This document shows, in pieces, positions 22,768 to 34,024 of a stretch of 64,000 nt of DNA. Position 1 is the stretch's first letter; each line of letters begins with the position of its first letter. A program made the translations under genes and the position numbers. The notes under the pieces are model-generated. The model ran no database searches. It had not been told where the DNA came from and worked only from the letters and a program-made list of their open reading frames with translations. The DNA comes from Liopterus haemorrhoidalis (Eukaryota; Arthropoda; Insecta; Coleoptera; Dytiscidae): positions 243,994,654 through 244,058,653 of the forward strand of contig OZ020611.1 in the NCBI GenBank assembly GCA_963971575.1. The letters run 5' to 3'.

Positions 22768-23925
22768 ATGCCTACGAAACCCTAGACATTTCTATATGTA
22801 ATTATATTAGTAGATACTTAGAGAATAAATCTGCAAAATATTGTTCATACCAATTAAACGATATAGGCTTGTCTAGAGTTTCTCGTTTATGCCAACGAAA
22901 CCCAAAACATTTATAAATAAAATTTTATCCGCAGTTTCTTAGAGAATAAATCTGCAAAATATTGTTCATATCGGTCAAAGGAAACAGGAGTATCTACAGT
23001 CTCTTGTTTATGCCTACGAAACCCTAGATATTTATTTATGTAATTATATTCGTAGATTCTTATAGAATAAATGTGCAAAATATTGCTCATATCGGTCAAA
23101 GGAAACAGGAGTACCTAGAGTCTCTTGTTTATGCCTACGAAACTCTAGATATTTATGCATATAATTATATTCGTAGATTATTAGAAAATAAATCTGAAAA
23201 ATACTGTTCATATCGGTCAAAGGATATAGGAGTTCCCTAGGGTTTTTTGTTTATGCCCACGAAACCCTATACATTTCTATAGGTTATTTTATCCGCAGAT
23301 TTTTAAATAATAAATCAGCAAAATATTTTTTATATCGATCAAAGAATATAGAAGTGTCTACAGTTTCTTATTTATGCCTACGAAACTCTAGATATTTCTA
23401 TACGATGTTTTATCCGCAGATTTTTAGAGATTAAATTTGCAAATGTTTTTCGTATCGATCAAAGAATATAGGAGTGTCTAGAGTTTCTATTTATATCTAC
23501 GAAATCCTAGATATTTCTGTATGTTATTTTATCCGCAGATTCTTAGAGAATAAATCTCAAAAATATTGTTCATATCGGTCAAAGGATATAGGAGTCTCTT
23601 GTTTATGCCTACGAAAATCTAGACATTTATGTATGTAGTTATATTTGTAGATTCTTAGAGAATATATCTGCAAAATATTGTTCATATTGGTCAAAGGACG
23701 TAGCAGTGTCCAGAGTTTCTTGTTTATGCCTACGAAATCCTAGGTATTTCTGTAAATAATTATATTTGTAGATTCTAAGAAAATAAATCTGCAAAATATT
23801 ATTCATATTGGTCGAAGGATAAAGCAGTGTATATAGTTTCTTGTTTATGCCTACGAAATCCTAGACATTTCTATATGTAATTATATTCGTAGATTCTAAG
23901 AGAATATATCTGCAAAATACCTGTC
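22768..23925. repeat. Satellite array, about 10 copies of a 120-bp unit
   Basis: TATGCCTACGAAACCCTAG-type motifs recur near 22768, 22889, 23010, 23130, 23253, 23377, 23495, 23607, 23726 and 23848. Each unit also has CTTAGAGAATAAATCTGCAA and CATATCGGTCAAAGGA. Units diverge by point changes and short indels, so the array is not recent. Confidence 0.92.
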
Positions 23926-24045
23926 AATCAAGTCAAACTGGGAACACCCTGTTTCCCAGTTAGCCAATCACGAGAACCTTAGAAAAAATGACGTCACAGT
24001 GTTACAGAATCACTAACATACGGTAGCTAATTATATATGTACGAT
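23926..24045. repeat. Direct repeat flanking the satellite, right
   Basis: CACCTGTTTCCCAGTTAGCC etc. repeats the left flank 22545-22665, suggesting the array sits inside or between copies of one element. Confidence 0.8.
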
Positions 24046-25132
24046 AAGAAAACAATTATGTCAAATACATTCAAATATAAGAAACCATATGATTTTACAA
24101 ATGATATGGCTTATTGTTTATGTTATAATATTGCAATAAATGTTTAATAATTATTTTATTGCTAACACGGCCAGACTGACACAAGCTTACACCATCGGGA
24201 GAAATCAGGATCAGCACTTCCGGGAAAACAGACATTTCACCGCATCCTAGCCAGTGTAGGCGCAGATAGCCTCTGATGTCATGCTCCAGAAATCTTGCTC
24301 AGCCGCCAGTTGGTTACTTCACTAAAGTAGCCATCATTTTATCTGAAACAGAGAGATCAAACTTTCCACAAGTAACGGAAAGTTATCAAATATTACACTC
24401 GATTTTCTCAAAATTGCTTTAACCCAATTTCTGAGATTCATAATTTTAAATACACCATTATTACCTTGCAACATTTCTTAGTTTACTTGCCATATTGCAC
24501 ATCCAGCTTCACCTCATCTAGTCCGCTATCTCATTCGGAATTTATGGTTGTCAGAGCCTTCTTCATTGGCAGTCATCTATCCATTCGGACCCCAACTTGC
24601 TGCTTGACATCATCTTGATGTAACGTCAGGACTCGGAACGTGCTTCCTACACATTAATTTGTCTTTCAAGGTAATAATTGATGTAAGCACATCTGAAAAG
24701 TAACTTTGGTTGAAAGTCGATGGTCTTGTTGGTAATGAAATTGCACCCAACAATTTTTATAGCTCGCAGTTGAACACGGAAGTGTTTCTTCCCAACATAA
24801 TCGGTTCTTACATAACCGGCAGCACCTCATAGGGGCACACCTTACGTCATCAATGTCAAAAATCTCAACATGACTTTAGGGACACACCCTTCTTACTGCC
24901 TTACATTGGCAACATAGTTTTTGGGACACACCCTTGTTCTAGCTCTAGCGACAAACCCTTAACATAGCTTCAGGGACACACCCTTATTTTAGCTTTAGGG
25001 ACCAACCCAGTGGCGGCTCCTGAGTACGCGCTGCGAAGCTGCAGCTCTTTCTTGAAAATAATAAAAAAAATAAAGCTTTTTTTGAACTCAAAATGCATTT
25101 AATATAATAATTGGGGTGTGAAAATGCTTTTT
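24046..25132. other. Intergenic; degenerate TTAGGGACACACCC repeats
   Basis: Four loosely spaced TTAGGGACACACCCTT-type units of about 50 bp lie at 24,873-25,005. Upstream no gene is recognised. Confidence 0.5.
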
Positions 25133-25178
25133 AGGGTTTTGTAGGTATGACCAAAAAACCTTATACCGTCATTTTGTC

Positions 25179-25224
<46 letters not shown>

Positions 25225-26034
25225 TCGGTAAAAATTGTACCCAAACGGCTAAACCTAAAGAGTTGAAATTTGGCATGCTTATACAACTCTTTGACCCGCA
25301 CATAGGAAAAATACTAAAACATCTAAAAAACATACCCCCCTAAAAATATAAACAAATATGTGCTCATCGAAAACAAAAATATTTTTTTTAAATTCTGAGT
25401 AGGGTATCAAATGAAAGCCCTTAGTACGTGGATTAACGATCAAAATTTTATTTTTGCAAAATAAATTATTTTGATGTGATTTTTGCCAAAATTGTGCAAA
25501 AAAATTTTTGTCCCACACCCTGTAGCCCAGATGGTTTAAACTAAAAATCTGAAAAAATTCTAAGTAATGTACATTGGTGTGAACCGGAATAGTACAACAG
25601 GAATTTTTGATCAGATTATGTTTTCGGAAAATAACGCATTTTTTGTGTTTTTAACTAAAATATGTTAACTATTTAATACGTTGTGTAACATACTAGATCA
25701 GTAGCTCTCGTGGCGTGGTTGGATTTGTCGTACGCTTAATAATATAAGAAACTTGCAAACTAGGGTTTGAATCCTGTTGATTTTATTTTTTGTTTTTTTT
25801 TGCATTTTTATTTTGTTTAAATTATTTTGTTAAAATTCTAGTTATATTTGGTAAATGTTGCATTTAATTTTTAAAAGCGTAAATTTAATAACCAGTGGGA
25901 AGTGTTGAAATTATAATTTAATTCTATGTTTGACGAAATCAAAGGGCGGGACTTATGATATAAGCAACCAATGGAAGCCATAGGTGCAATTTTCAAAATC
26001 TTAATGAACTTTGCTGTATAAAAAAAATACTGCA
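25133..26034. mobile_element. Dispersed repeat with (TGTC)n and tRNA-like motif
   Basis: Starts AGGGTTTTGTAGGTATGACC, then (TGTC)n at about 25,173-25,222, later a tRNA-like stretch with TAGCTCTCGTGGCG (A-box-like) and GGTTTGAATCC (B-box-like, about 25,765). Closely matches 61915-62820; a short relative begins at 35,745 and a reversed end at 44,755-44,812. Class uncertain; a tRNA-related SINE part is possible. Confidence 0.65.
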
Positions 26035-26038
26035 TAAA

Positions 26039-26436
26039 CTAAACGCTTAGGCGGAACTAAATGGGAATTTCGTTCTTTTAGGTTGTCACGACAAGGGACC
26101 TTGCTTGGGTTATTTCATTTTTCACGTTGCAATGTCAAAATTTAAAATTACAACAATGAAACCATGGAAACGAATGACCTATGTCAAAATTAAATTATTT
26201 TTTTAATATATTTTAATAACAAAAAAATAAATAAATGGGAAATTTGTATTAAGAATGACACAAAAAATCAAAATATAAAGAAAATGACATTTTAAAATGA
26301 TATTAACCTTAACAAAAAATGTGTATTGTAAGTATGATTTACAAAGCTTAAACAAAACGGTCGAAAAGCACGATTTAAACGATGAAAGTAACTAGATTGC
26401 AAAATTTAGTTCCACTTAACCGTTTGGAACAGACTG
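26039..26436. mobile_element. Mariner-like MITE, left end truncated
   Basis: About 90% similar to the neighbour 26502-26908; right end CCGTTTGGAACAGACTG then TA. The left terminal bases CAGTCTGTTCC are missing, replaced by the end of the preceding repeat. Confidence 0.75.
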
Positions 26437-26501
26437 TACATATGTTACTAAAATCGCATGATTTGTAAAAAAAATTAATAGAAATGGAATATATATATAT
26501 A

Positions 26502-26908
26502 CAGTCTGTTCCAAACGGTTAAGCGGAACTAAATGGGAATTTAGTTCTTTTAGGTTGTCACGAGAAGGGACTTTGCTTGGATTATTTCATTTTTCACGTT
26601 GGGATGTCAAAATTTAAAATTCCAACAATGAAACCATGGAAACGAATGACATATGTCAAAATTAAATATATTTTTTTTATATTTTAATGACAAAAAAATA
26701 AATAAATGGGAAATTTGTATTAAGAATGACACAAAAAATCAAAATATAAAGAAAATGACATTTTAAAATGATATTAACCTTAACCAAAAAATGTTTATTG
26801 CAAGTAGGATTTACAAAGCTTAAACAAAACGGCCGAAAGGCACGATTTAAACGATGAAAGTAACTAGATTGCAAAATCTAGTTCCGCTTAACCGTTTGGA
26901 ACAGACTG
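26502..26908. mobile_element. Mariner-like MITE, complete, TSD TA
   Basis: 407 bp with inverted ends CAGTCTGTTCCAAACGGTTA and TA on both sides. Related ends occur at 6315, 6463, 27728, 31885, 32124 and 32338, making this the most widespread end type in the window. Confidence 0.88.
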
Positions 26909-27905
26909 TATATTGTAATTTTTGTATATTTGAAAGAAAAACAACAAAATAATACTATGTTATAAACAAAATAAACAACACCTTATGGCTTTATAAATAT
27001 TACAAAATAGATATAAACATAAAACTATAGGGAACCCCTTTTAAGATTGCAGCGCCAATGTTGCAAAATCGGACTAACTAAATAGAAAATAAGAACTTTT
27101 TGACATAATGAGCACAGTACATTTTTATTTTATGAAAATGTATCTATCGACATTCTAACAAAAAATCAACACTAGAAAATATATAATAATTGCAAACAGT
27201 ACTACAGTCGCGTAGTACAATATTTGACCACCAGACTGCGTACCCGGGCGTGTCAGTTCTCAATACGTTGTAATCTGACATTTAGAAAGAATTTATTAAT
27301 ATTTTTGTCTTGATTTATGTTTTCTTAATAAATATGACATATATGCCAAACAAATATAAAATCTAAAATCCAAACAAATGTAACATATGTGTCAGAACAA
27401 TAACAAACTTGCCTATTTGGTTAGTTCAACATAATGCCGCCAGATAGAGTCTCTCTTAGGAACATTTCCCTATTGAGAAGTGACATTACCGTTGGCGGCG
27501 CTGTTTTCCATGGCAATATGGCTGTCGTGTCTAGTATTCAGCTGTCAATATGCTAACAGCGAACAGGTTAATTTAAGCACAGTACATTTTTATTTTATGA
27601 AAATGTATCTATCGATATTCTAACTAAAAATCAACACTAGAAAATATGTAATAATTTCAAACAGTACTACAGTCGCGTAGTACAATATTTGACCACCAGA
27701 CTGCATATCCGAGCGTGTCAGTTCTCAATAGTCTATCCCAAATGTTTAAACGGAACTAACGAGATTATTATTTTCATAATTCCAAATATGAGGCCGAACA
27801 AATAAAAAAACAGATGTATCCTCCAATTTTATTAATGACAATAGTGATTGAGGTGTACATTATACTAATTCAACTGAAATAAAATATACATATTTACAGT
27901 ACCTA

Positions 27906-28809
27906 TTTTTTTTTTTTTTTTTTAAGAGGAGAAATCTTCGCAAAGACACTTGCACGCCCGTGCGTGCAGGTAGTGCAGGATTTCTACCTGCTAAAACTCC
28001 CCTTCTTCGCCACGCTTGAGGCATCCGGAACCATCCGTTAGGATATCAGCGTCAGATGCCCCCTGGTAGTCTATTAAGGCTCCCCTCTATTCGACTCCTG
28101 CTGTCTGCTCCTTTCTTCGGTCTCTTTCCTTTCCATGATGGTTTTAATCATCTTGTGGATGGCTTCCCACTTCCTCCTGGATTGCATCATTTCTGCAACC
28201 AGGGCGTCAGGTGTTAATGCCGCTGGGCATAGGGCCCCCACCTCCACCCTCGCCGCGTCCCAACGCATGCACTGAAGGATGGTGTGATCCACAGAGTCCA
28301 CCATTCCGCAGTACACGCACGCATCCTCCAGGTCCTGTCAACGCTTGGGTCAGCCAGTAGTCTAGCTTACGGTGAGGGCATTCAAGCCAGGTCCTTACGT
28401 CTGGTATCAGACGTTTCGTCCACTGGCCTTTGGTGGTGTTCCTATTCCATTCGTCCTGCCATTGAGCGATGCTCTGCTCCCTGGCATTCCGTCTGGTGGT
28501 CTCGCCACGACTGGCACTCTCGGTCACCGTCCTCCTTTCCTCGACCAGGAGGAAAATCTGAACGGTTCCCGTGATCACCTGCAGGGCAACGCTCGACACG
28601 GTGCGGTAGGCCGACGCGCACCTGAGCAGTGCCTTCCGCTGTGCACCTATAAGGATATCCTTATATTTCGCATATTTGCCCACCTCGTGCCAAATAGAGG
28701 CTCCGTATAAGAGTATCGAGTGCACCACTCCACAAAGCACCGCCCTTTTTCCACTCGAGGGGCCTCCAACGTTCGGCCTTCATCAGTCTGCCGAGCATGC
28801 ATGTCCTCA
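27906..28809 (-). mobile_element. 5'-truncated non-LTR retrotransposon (R1-like), 17-bp TSD
   Basis: The minus strand ends in an 18-base poly(A) (27906-27923). Coding remains before it match the C-terminal part of an R1-clade ORF2: VVHSILLYGASIW, CASAYRTVSSVALQVITG, then after a small deletion and frame change a C-x2-C-x7-H-x4-C knuckle starting CVYCG (around 28,315). Target duplications CATATTTACAGTACCTA (27889-27905) and the same with one mismatch (28810-28826) define the insertion. Frames are broken, so it is inactive. Confidence 0.9.
28074..28790 (-). pseudogene. R1-like ORF2 C-terminal remnant
   Basis: Two overlapping minus-strand frames (28740-28207 and 28316-28074) together cover the region from the end of the reverse transcriptase to the CCHC knuckle and C-terminus. 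One frameshift near 28,775 and a deletion plus frameshift near 28,330 break it. No catalytic reverse transcriptase motifs remain. Confidence 0.82.
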
Positions 28810-28992
28810 CATATTTACACTACCTACTGTATTTACAGTATTCATACTGTTTGTAAAGAATAATTTTATAAAAGTTCTTACCGTAATATATGTAGATAAT
28901 TTAAATTTTTTTTATATTTTTTTGATATTATACTCACTGATGATGGCGTTTATGTTTACAGTTTATGATTAGTTTTCACATGTATAAGCATT

Positions 28993-29316
28993 TTATTTGC
29001 TGAGTGTATTATCATCTGACACTACCGATAGAGGCGCCACTGCATTGTACATCATCGCTGACGCAGATAGGATATTTTTGACAGGTTCCATAGTATCTTC
29101 ATGTGAAATTAATTTATTATTCAATATGAGGGTTGCGTTAAATGAAATTTTCCGTTTTCTCAGTTCCCAAGTAACCTCTAGGGTTATAATTGAAGGTAAT
29201 AAGGCTTTTTTGCCACGTTTCGGAACACGATGAAAACTTAGGTCTCTATCACGACCTACTTTTGCATTGCAAAGATAAACACAACAATTCACGTTGCATT
29301 TAATTTTTTCTTGCAA
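28993..29316 (-). pseudogene. THAP-domain-like fragment
   Basis: 107-codon frame starting MQEKIKCNVNCCVYLCNAKV and continuing GRDRDLSFHRVPKRGKKALL, which resembles the first half of a THAP zinc finger (C-x4-C then a basic SFHRVP motif). The downstream Cys-x2-His half is not seen; the rest (WELRKRKISF) looks like a collapsed version. THAP domains occur in host DNA-binding proteins and P-type transposases. Could also be a first exon; no donor was confirmed. Confidence 0.5.
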
Positions 29317-30196
29317 TTTTAAAGATATTTTTTAAAAACTTACTATGAAAACAACAGTAAACAAACTAGACTATCCTCCACCTGTCAGTTTCTCAAAATC
29401 TCACTAGAGGCGCTTCAGTTATTGTCAGTTGACAATAAGGTCTGTTCGTAGAATTATTTACAACGGTTTATTATCGTCAGACGTAATCCCAGTAATTTAA
29501 CACACTCCTAACTCCTACAAACTCTGCGCATTTTGCTGACGATTATAAACCGTTCGAAATGACTTTACGAACTACTAATTAGTTCGAATTACTAACGTTA
29601 TGCGCGATTCCTGGCTTACTAGCACACAAACGCTGTGCCAGTTTTGCCCTATGGATTGAGACGTCTTCCTATTTTACTTTGTCTATGAGCTAGAGTGAAA
29701 ATGTTTGTGACACCCGCCACTGCAGTTGATCCCTGGATTGGTCCGCACAGAGCAGATATTGTCTGGGCCATGCGTCCCTAGCCCCGCTACACCCGCTGAT
29801 ACACCTACATCTGGAACTACACACAAATTAAGGCAAATCTATTTATTAATTATTTTTAAAATAATTAAAATACACAACAGCGTTCAGATATATTAGGTGT
29901 GTTCGATTTGCACATTTGCAGTTACTGTTTACTGCCACGTTAAAAAAATCTGTTCGTTTTGTTTCGCAGTAACTGCAAATCTGTTCGATTTGTCGTAATT
30001 TACTGCCAGTTTATGACGCTACTGCGAAAAAGTTACAGCTGCTTTTCTTGCGGATTATTTGTTACGGCTGTGTTTGTTTACCTTTTTGAGTTGGTACCAT
30101 AGATAAAGAATAAATGGTTGGTACTTTGGTTTTGACTTTTTGACAGGAATATGGCTAGCATATTTGTTTTGATATTTATACTATATTCTTTGATGG

Positions 30197-30379
30197 CTAA
30201 TGTCTTACAAATTCTTTTTTTGTATATCCTGGGACAATAGTTTCTATAAATTTTTCAGTTTTTCTATCCTGGGGCATTTTGTAAACCTCGCAAATACAGT
30301 TCATAACTTCATCATCCGAACTCGAAAAATCTAAATCTGAATCAGATGATTCTGGATTTGATAATATTTCAAGATCCAT
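30197..30379 (-). pseudogene. PIF/Harbinger-type transposase N-terminal remnant
   Basis: 60 codons, MDLEILSNPESSDSDLDFSS, acidic start then MPQDRKTEKFIETIVPGYTK and KEFVRH. This layout (acidic leader, then Y-x-x-x-EFVRHF) is common in HARBI1-like N-termini of arthropods. It ends at a stop where the helix-turn-helix region should begin. Confidence 0.6.
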
Positions 30380-30413
30380 TAAATATATCTAATATTTTTC
30401 ACCCTTTCGACAC

Positions 30414-30728
30414 TAGGCTGACCAGATTTTTTTCACAGAAAAAGAGTATACTAAAAAAAAAAAAAGTTACAATCCAAAAATTCAAATTATGAGTAAAAAA
30501 ACAGAGGTCCTCATTCAAAAATACTAGTGATGAGCAAAAAAAAAAGGTCTTCACTCCCAAAATAGAAGTGATGAGCAAAAAAAAAAGGTCCTCACTTCTA
30601 AACTAGAAGTAATAAAAACACCATCAAAAAGAGTATATTCAGGTTTTTTTTATAAAAAGTAAGAGTATAGAAAATATTACTCAAAAAAGAGTATAATACT
30701 CTTAAAAAGAGTACGTCTGGTCACCCTA
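30414..30728. mobile_element. hAT-type MITE, TSD TTCGACAC
   Basis: Ends TAGGCTGACCAGA / TCTGGTCACCCTA with perfect TTCGACAC on each side (30406-30413, 30729-30736). The interior has tandem GATGAGCAAAAAAAAAAGGT units also found at 9,385-9,490 and 32,590-32,660. Confidence 0.9.
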
Positions 30729-31884
30729 TTCGACACACAAGATAATCTCCGAACCAAATCGTAAAAAGATTCTTAACCTGGAAAGTTATCTAACATCTGT
30801 CTGACATTTAACATTTACGTCAGACGTACTTCTTATTCTTTACGTATAAACAAATCGAACAGAAAATTAAACTCGCTGTATGTTACCAGTTTTTAGTAGT
30901 AAACTGCTAACTGCATCGTTTTACTGCTAGCGTTTAGCAGTATAATGCGAAGGTGCAAATCGAACATACCTATTAGCTGATTTAACAGTTAGATGAGTGT
31001 AAATTAATAAGACAAATGTCGGTAACAAAGGAAGTACTGTTCAAAACTGTCCAAATTTAATATTTTCGTCAAGTTTATGGTTAAGGCTGCGCATAACCCC
31101 CAGTGGTTACTAATTTCTTATACAAAACTAAAAATCTAAAATAAAATTAGTATCAATCTATACATCAAATTTTGCACCGAATTTTTATCTATCTAATAAG
31201 ATATATTTAATTGTAAAAACATTTATTGTAAAAATATTATCGCTCAATAACTTAAAAATAGACATCAGCGATATTGTTCTGTAATTTTTTAAATCTATTT
31301 GTGGGTTTCAAATAACTTTTATATTTATATAGTTTTGTGTAGAAATGTTCAAATAATACGTCAACATTTTTTTCGACTTGATTCCTTATAGTTTAGAACC
31401 TTCGTCGAAAAATATTATACTTGATGATAATGGAATGCCACTTAGTACACGTATTCTTTACGAAGATTGAATCATTTTTCTTGTAACACCAATTTTGAAT
31501 ACCACGGCAGATTCAAGATGGCGGCAAAAATAGACTACCAAGTACAATAAATATAAGTAGTTTTCACAATAGAGCAAAATAGCTATAAACATATTTGTAG
31601 AATGAAGCTTTAGCTACAATTTGCCGCATCGTACGCAAATATGCGTCAATTGGTTTACAAGATGGCGTCTATAATGCAATTTGCTTATTTACAATTACAT
31701 TACAGATTTTTCTACAATTAAAAATATCCTATTAGATGGATAAAAATTCGCTGCATATTTTGATATATAGATTGTTATTAATTTTAATTCCGATTATTAG
31801 TTTTGTATAAGAAATTATTGAGAACTCTAGGGTTGTGCGCCGCCTTAAGGAAGGCTTTCAAATGTGCAGTGAATATCCAAACGT

Positions 31885-32338
31885 TTAGGCGGAACTAGAT
31901 TTTGAAATCTAGTAATTTTTATCTATTAATTCGGACTTTTGGACCTTTTGGTTAAAGTGACATATTGTGAAAAATAAAGTATCCTTATAAAATACAATAA
32001 AAAAAAATTTAAAACTAATATATTCGAAAATTTGTATTAAAAATGACATAAAAAGTCAAGATGAAATGAAACTGACATTTTATAAAAATAGCTCAGCCCA
32101 ACCCAAGATATTTAATGTAAGTATAGTCTGTTTCGTTGGTTTAAGCGGAACTAGATATCGAAATCAAATAACTTTTAGCGATTGAATGAGGCTTTTTTAT
32201 CATTTTGTTTTACAAACTTTTACTTTTTAACTATCACTTTTTAACTATCGAAGCCCACTTCGATAGTTAAAAGTGAACTCGTGATAGTTAAAGAAAATAA
32301 AAGTTCCATTTAGCTCCGCTTAAATATTTGGAAAAGAC
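31885..32338. mobile_element. Degraded mariner-like MITE relatives
   Basis: TCCAAACGTTTAGGCGGAAC at the left, AGTCTGTTTCGTTGGTTTAA in the middle and CCGCTTAAATATTTGGAAAA at the right are ends of the 26502 family, apparently two overlapping or nested old copies. Confidence 0.55.
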
Positions 32339-32457
32339 TTTTTACTATTTACGAGTGAAAGGTGTGGCGAGTCGGAGTCGGTTTTAAAAATACCGACTGG
32401 GCAGTCGGTAATTTATCTGCCGACTCCCCATCCCTGGTTGTATGCACTCATCACAGG

Positions 32458-32752
32458 CAGGGCCGGCGGAAGGGGGCATGCAAGGTATGCGGTCGCCCCT
32501 GCGGGTGGGGGAGGGGGGAGCTGACGCGAGACTCAAAAGGGCGTCAAATGCTAAATGAAAGTAAAAGTAATCTAGTTAAGTGTTATTTTAGAAGTGAGGA
32601 TCTTTTATTTTTTAGGTCTTCATTTGAAATTTAGAAGGGAAGACCATTTTTTAGGTCTTCATTTAACATGCCTGAAAAGCTAGTTACGCCCTATTTAGGG
32701 GCGCTTAATTAAATCTTGCCTACGGGCGCCACAGACCCTCGCGCCGGTTCTG
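32458..32752. mobile_element. hAT-type MITE, TSD ATCACAGG
   Basis: Ends CAGGGCCGGCG / CGCGCCGGTTCTG; flanks ATCACAGG and ATCACACG (7 of 8). 295 bp, GC-rich near the left end. Confidence 0.75.
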
Positions 32753-32949
32753 ATCACACGGCTCCCATTTATTAGAACCAGTGGCGAAGGGAAACCTCCG
32801 CTAGACTTGCCCTCCCAAAAAAAAAAAAAAATTAAAAAAAAAAAATTATTTAAATTATTTTTTTTTAAATATTTAGATATATCTTCAAAAATACATCAAA
32901 TTATGTTCTATACAAATTTTTGTCCAAGGCTTGGTTTACTTGTTACGAA

Positions 32950-33452
32950 TTAATTATCATGACCATGGAAACGCTACATATAAATATGAAAAAATTGAGA
33001 CTTGAAAAAATTTTAAATAATTTTACAAAAAATTTTCAAAATTTTTCGTTTTATCAAAAAACGTCTCAAATAAAAGTTATTAGTTATTGCATTTATAGTA
33101 ACTTTTGTTCAATAAATTTTTTCGAAATATTTTTCTGTTGCTAAATATTCGCAAAAATCTTAAAATCGACACGAGTAAACTCCCATTTCTAATCAAACGA
33201 TCTTTATAAAAAACAATAGGGTTCTTCCCATTTAGTAGGAGAATTTTTTAGTACCAAAACGAATTCTCTAAGTTGAACCGTTCTTGAGTTATCGTGTATA
33301 CATACAGACACACACACAGACGGACGGCACTTCAAAAATAGGTTTTTTGGATTCCCTGGACCATGAAACGTGGTCATCAGTCAAAATCACGACATCGAAA
33401 ATTTTCGCGATTACAATATTTGCCTCTTATATATTAAGGTCGGGCAAGTAAA
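32950..33452. mobile_element. Diverged relative of the ACCGACCGCCA/GTCY repeat
   Basis: Shares AATAAAAGTTATTAGTTATT, the TCGAAATATTTTTCTGTTG block, a short CAGACGGACGG tract (33,308-33,325) and GTCGGGCAAGTAAAA with 17372-17958. Ends degraded. Confidence 0.5.
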
Positions 33453-33620
33453 AAGAGCGAAAACAAAATTAAATAAATAAATGTAAAAATCCTATGTATT
33501 TTGTTTCGAATTAATAAATAATTAATTTAAAAAAAGAATTTATCAGTGAATAAATTAAAAAGTTTTTCTATTCTAGAAATATTAAAATGTAAATTTTATA
33601 TTAATGAAACATACTTACTA

Positions 33621-34024
33621 TTAATATAAGGCTAGTTCAATTAATTTATCTCTAAATATGGAGTATAGGGCATAGGCAGCTCTGCCTCCCGTATCAGCAG
33701 CTGCCAGTAGCAGGGATGTCCAGAGGATGCGGTGGTGTGGCCCATGGGCCGCTGTGGCCCACAGGGTCAGCAGATACACGTCCTCCAGTAGGAAGGTGAG
33801 TCCGTATATCAGTGCCCTGTGGACTGCACGATGGTGGAGCGGCTCAATGAGCCACGTCAATCCTCCCAGCGCCGCACCGACCACACTGCGCTCCTGGCCG
33901 TACTCCGGGGTGACATACCAGTCCCAGGCCGCCGCCAGCAGGTAGTGACACATCAGCGGGAGGACGGTCCAGGCCCAGGACCATGTGGAGGACAAGGCGA
34001 GCGCCACGGCCGCCGCCCGACATC
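33621..34024 (-). CDS. Gene B exon 7: C-terminal XK membrane segments and stop
   Basis: 404 nt starting phase 1 after acceptor GTGTGTTGCAG, ending at TAA. Encodes several hydrophobic helices, including WSWAWTVLPLMCHYLLAAAW and LIYGLTFLLEDVYLLTLWA, the typical last third of XK proteins. A very strong splice donor (GTAAGTATG) begins two bases after the stop, so the 3' UTR may contain an intron. I saw no convincing AATAAA just downstream. The 13.2-kb intron before this exon is the gene's longest. Confidence 0.86.

Larger units (their letters stand above)
29896..30970. mobile_element. PIF/Harbinger-like element with transposase remnant
   Basis: Ends GGTGTGTTCGATTTGCAC / GTGCAAATCGAACATACC flanked by TATTA on both sides, with repeated CAGTAACTG/TTACTGC motifs inside the ends. 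Contains 30197-30379 and a nested MITE 30414-30728. Confidence 0.78.

Noticed and set aside
22768..23925. CRISPR-like appearance of regularly spaced repeats
   Set aside because: Units are contiguous 120-bp satellite copies without unique spacers, in eukaryotic DNA.
24660..24860. Possible BEL/Pao or Gypsy coding fragment on the minus strand
   Set aside because: Frames are broken by stops and no catalytic motif is recognisable.
28372..28972. Plus-strand open frames of 96-112 codons
   Set aside because: Opposite-strand shadows of the R1-like LINE remnant.
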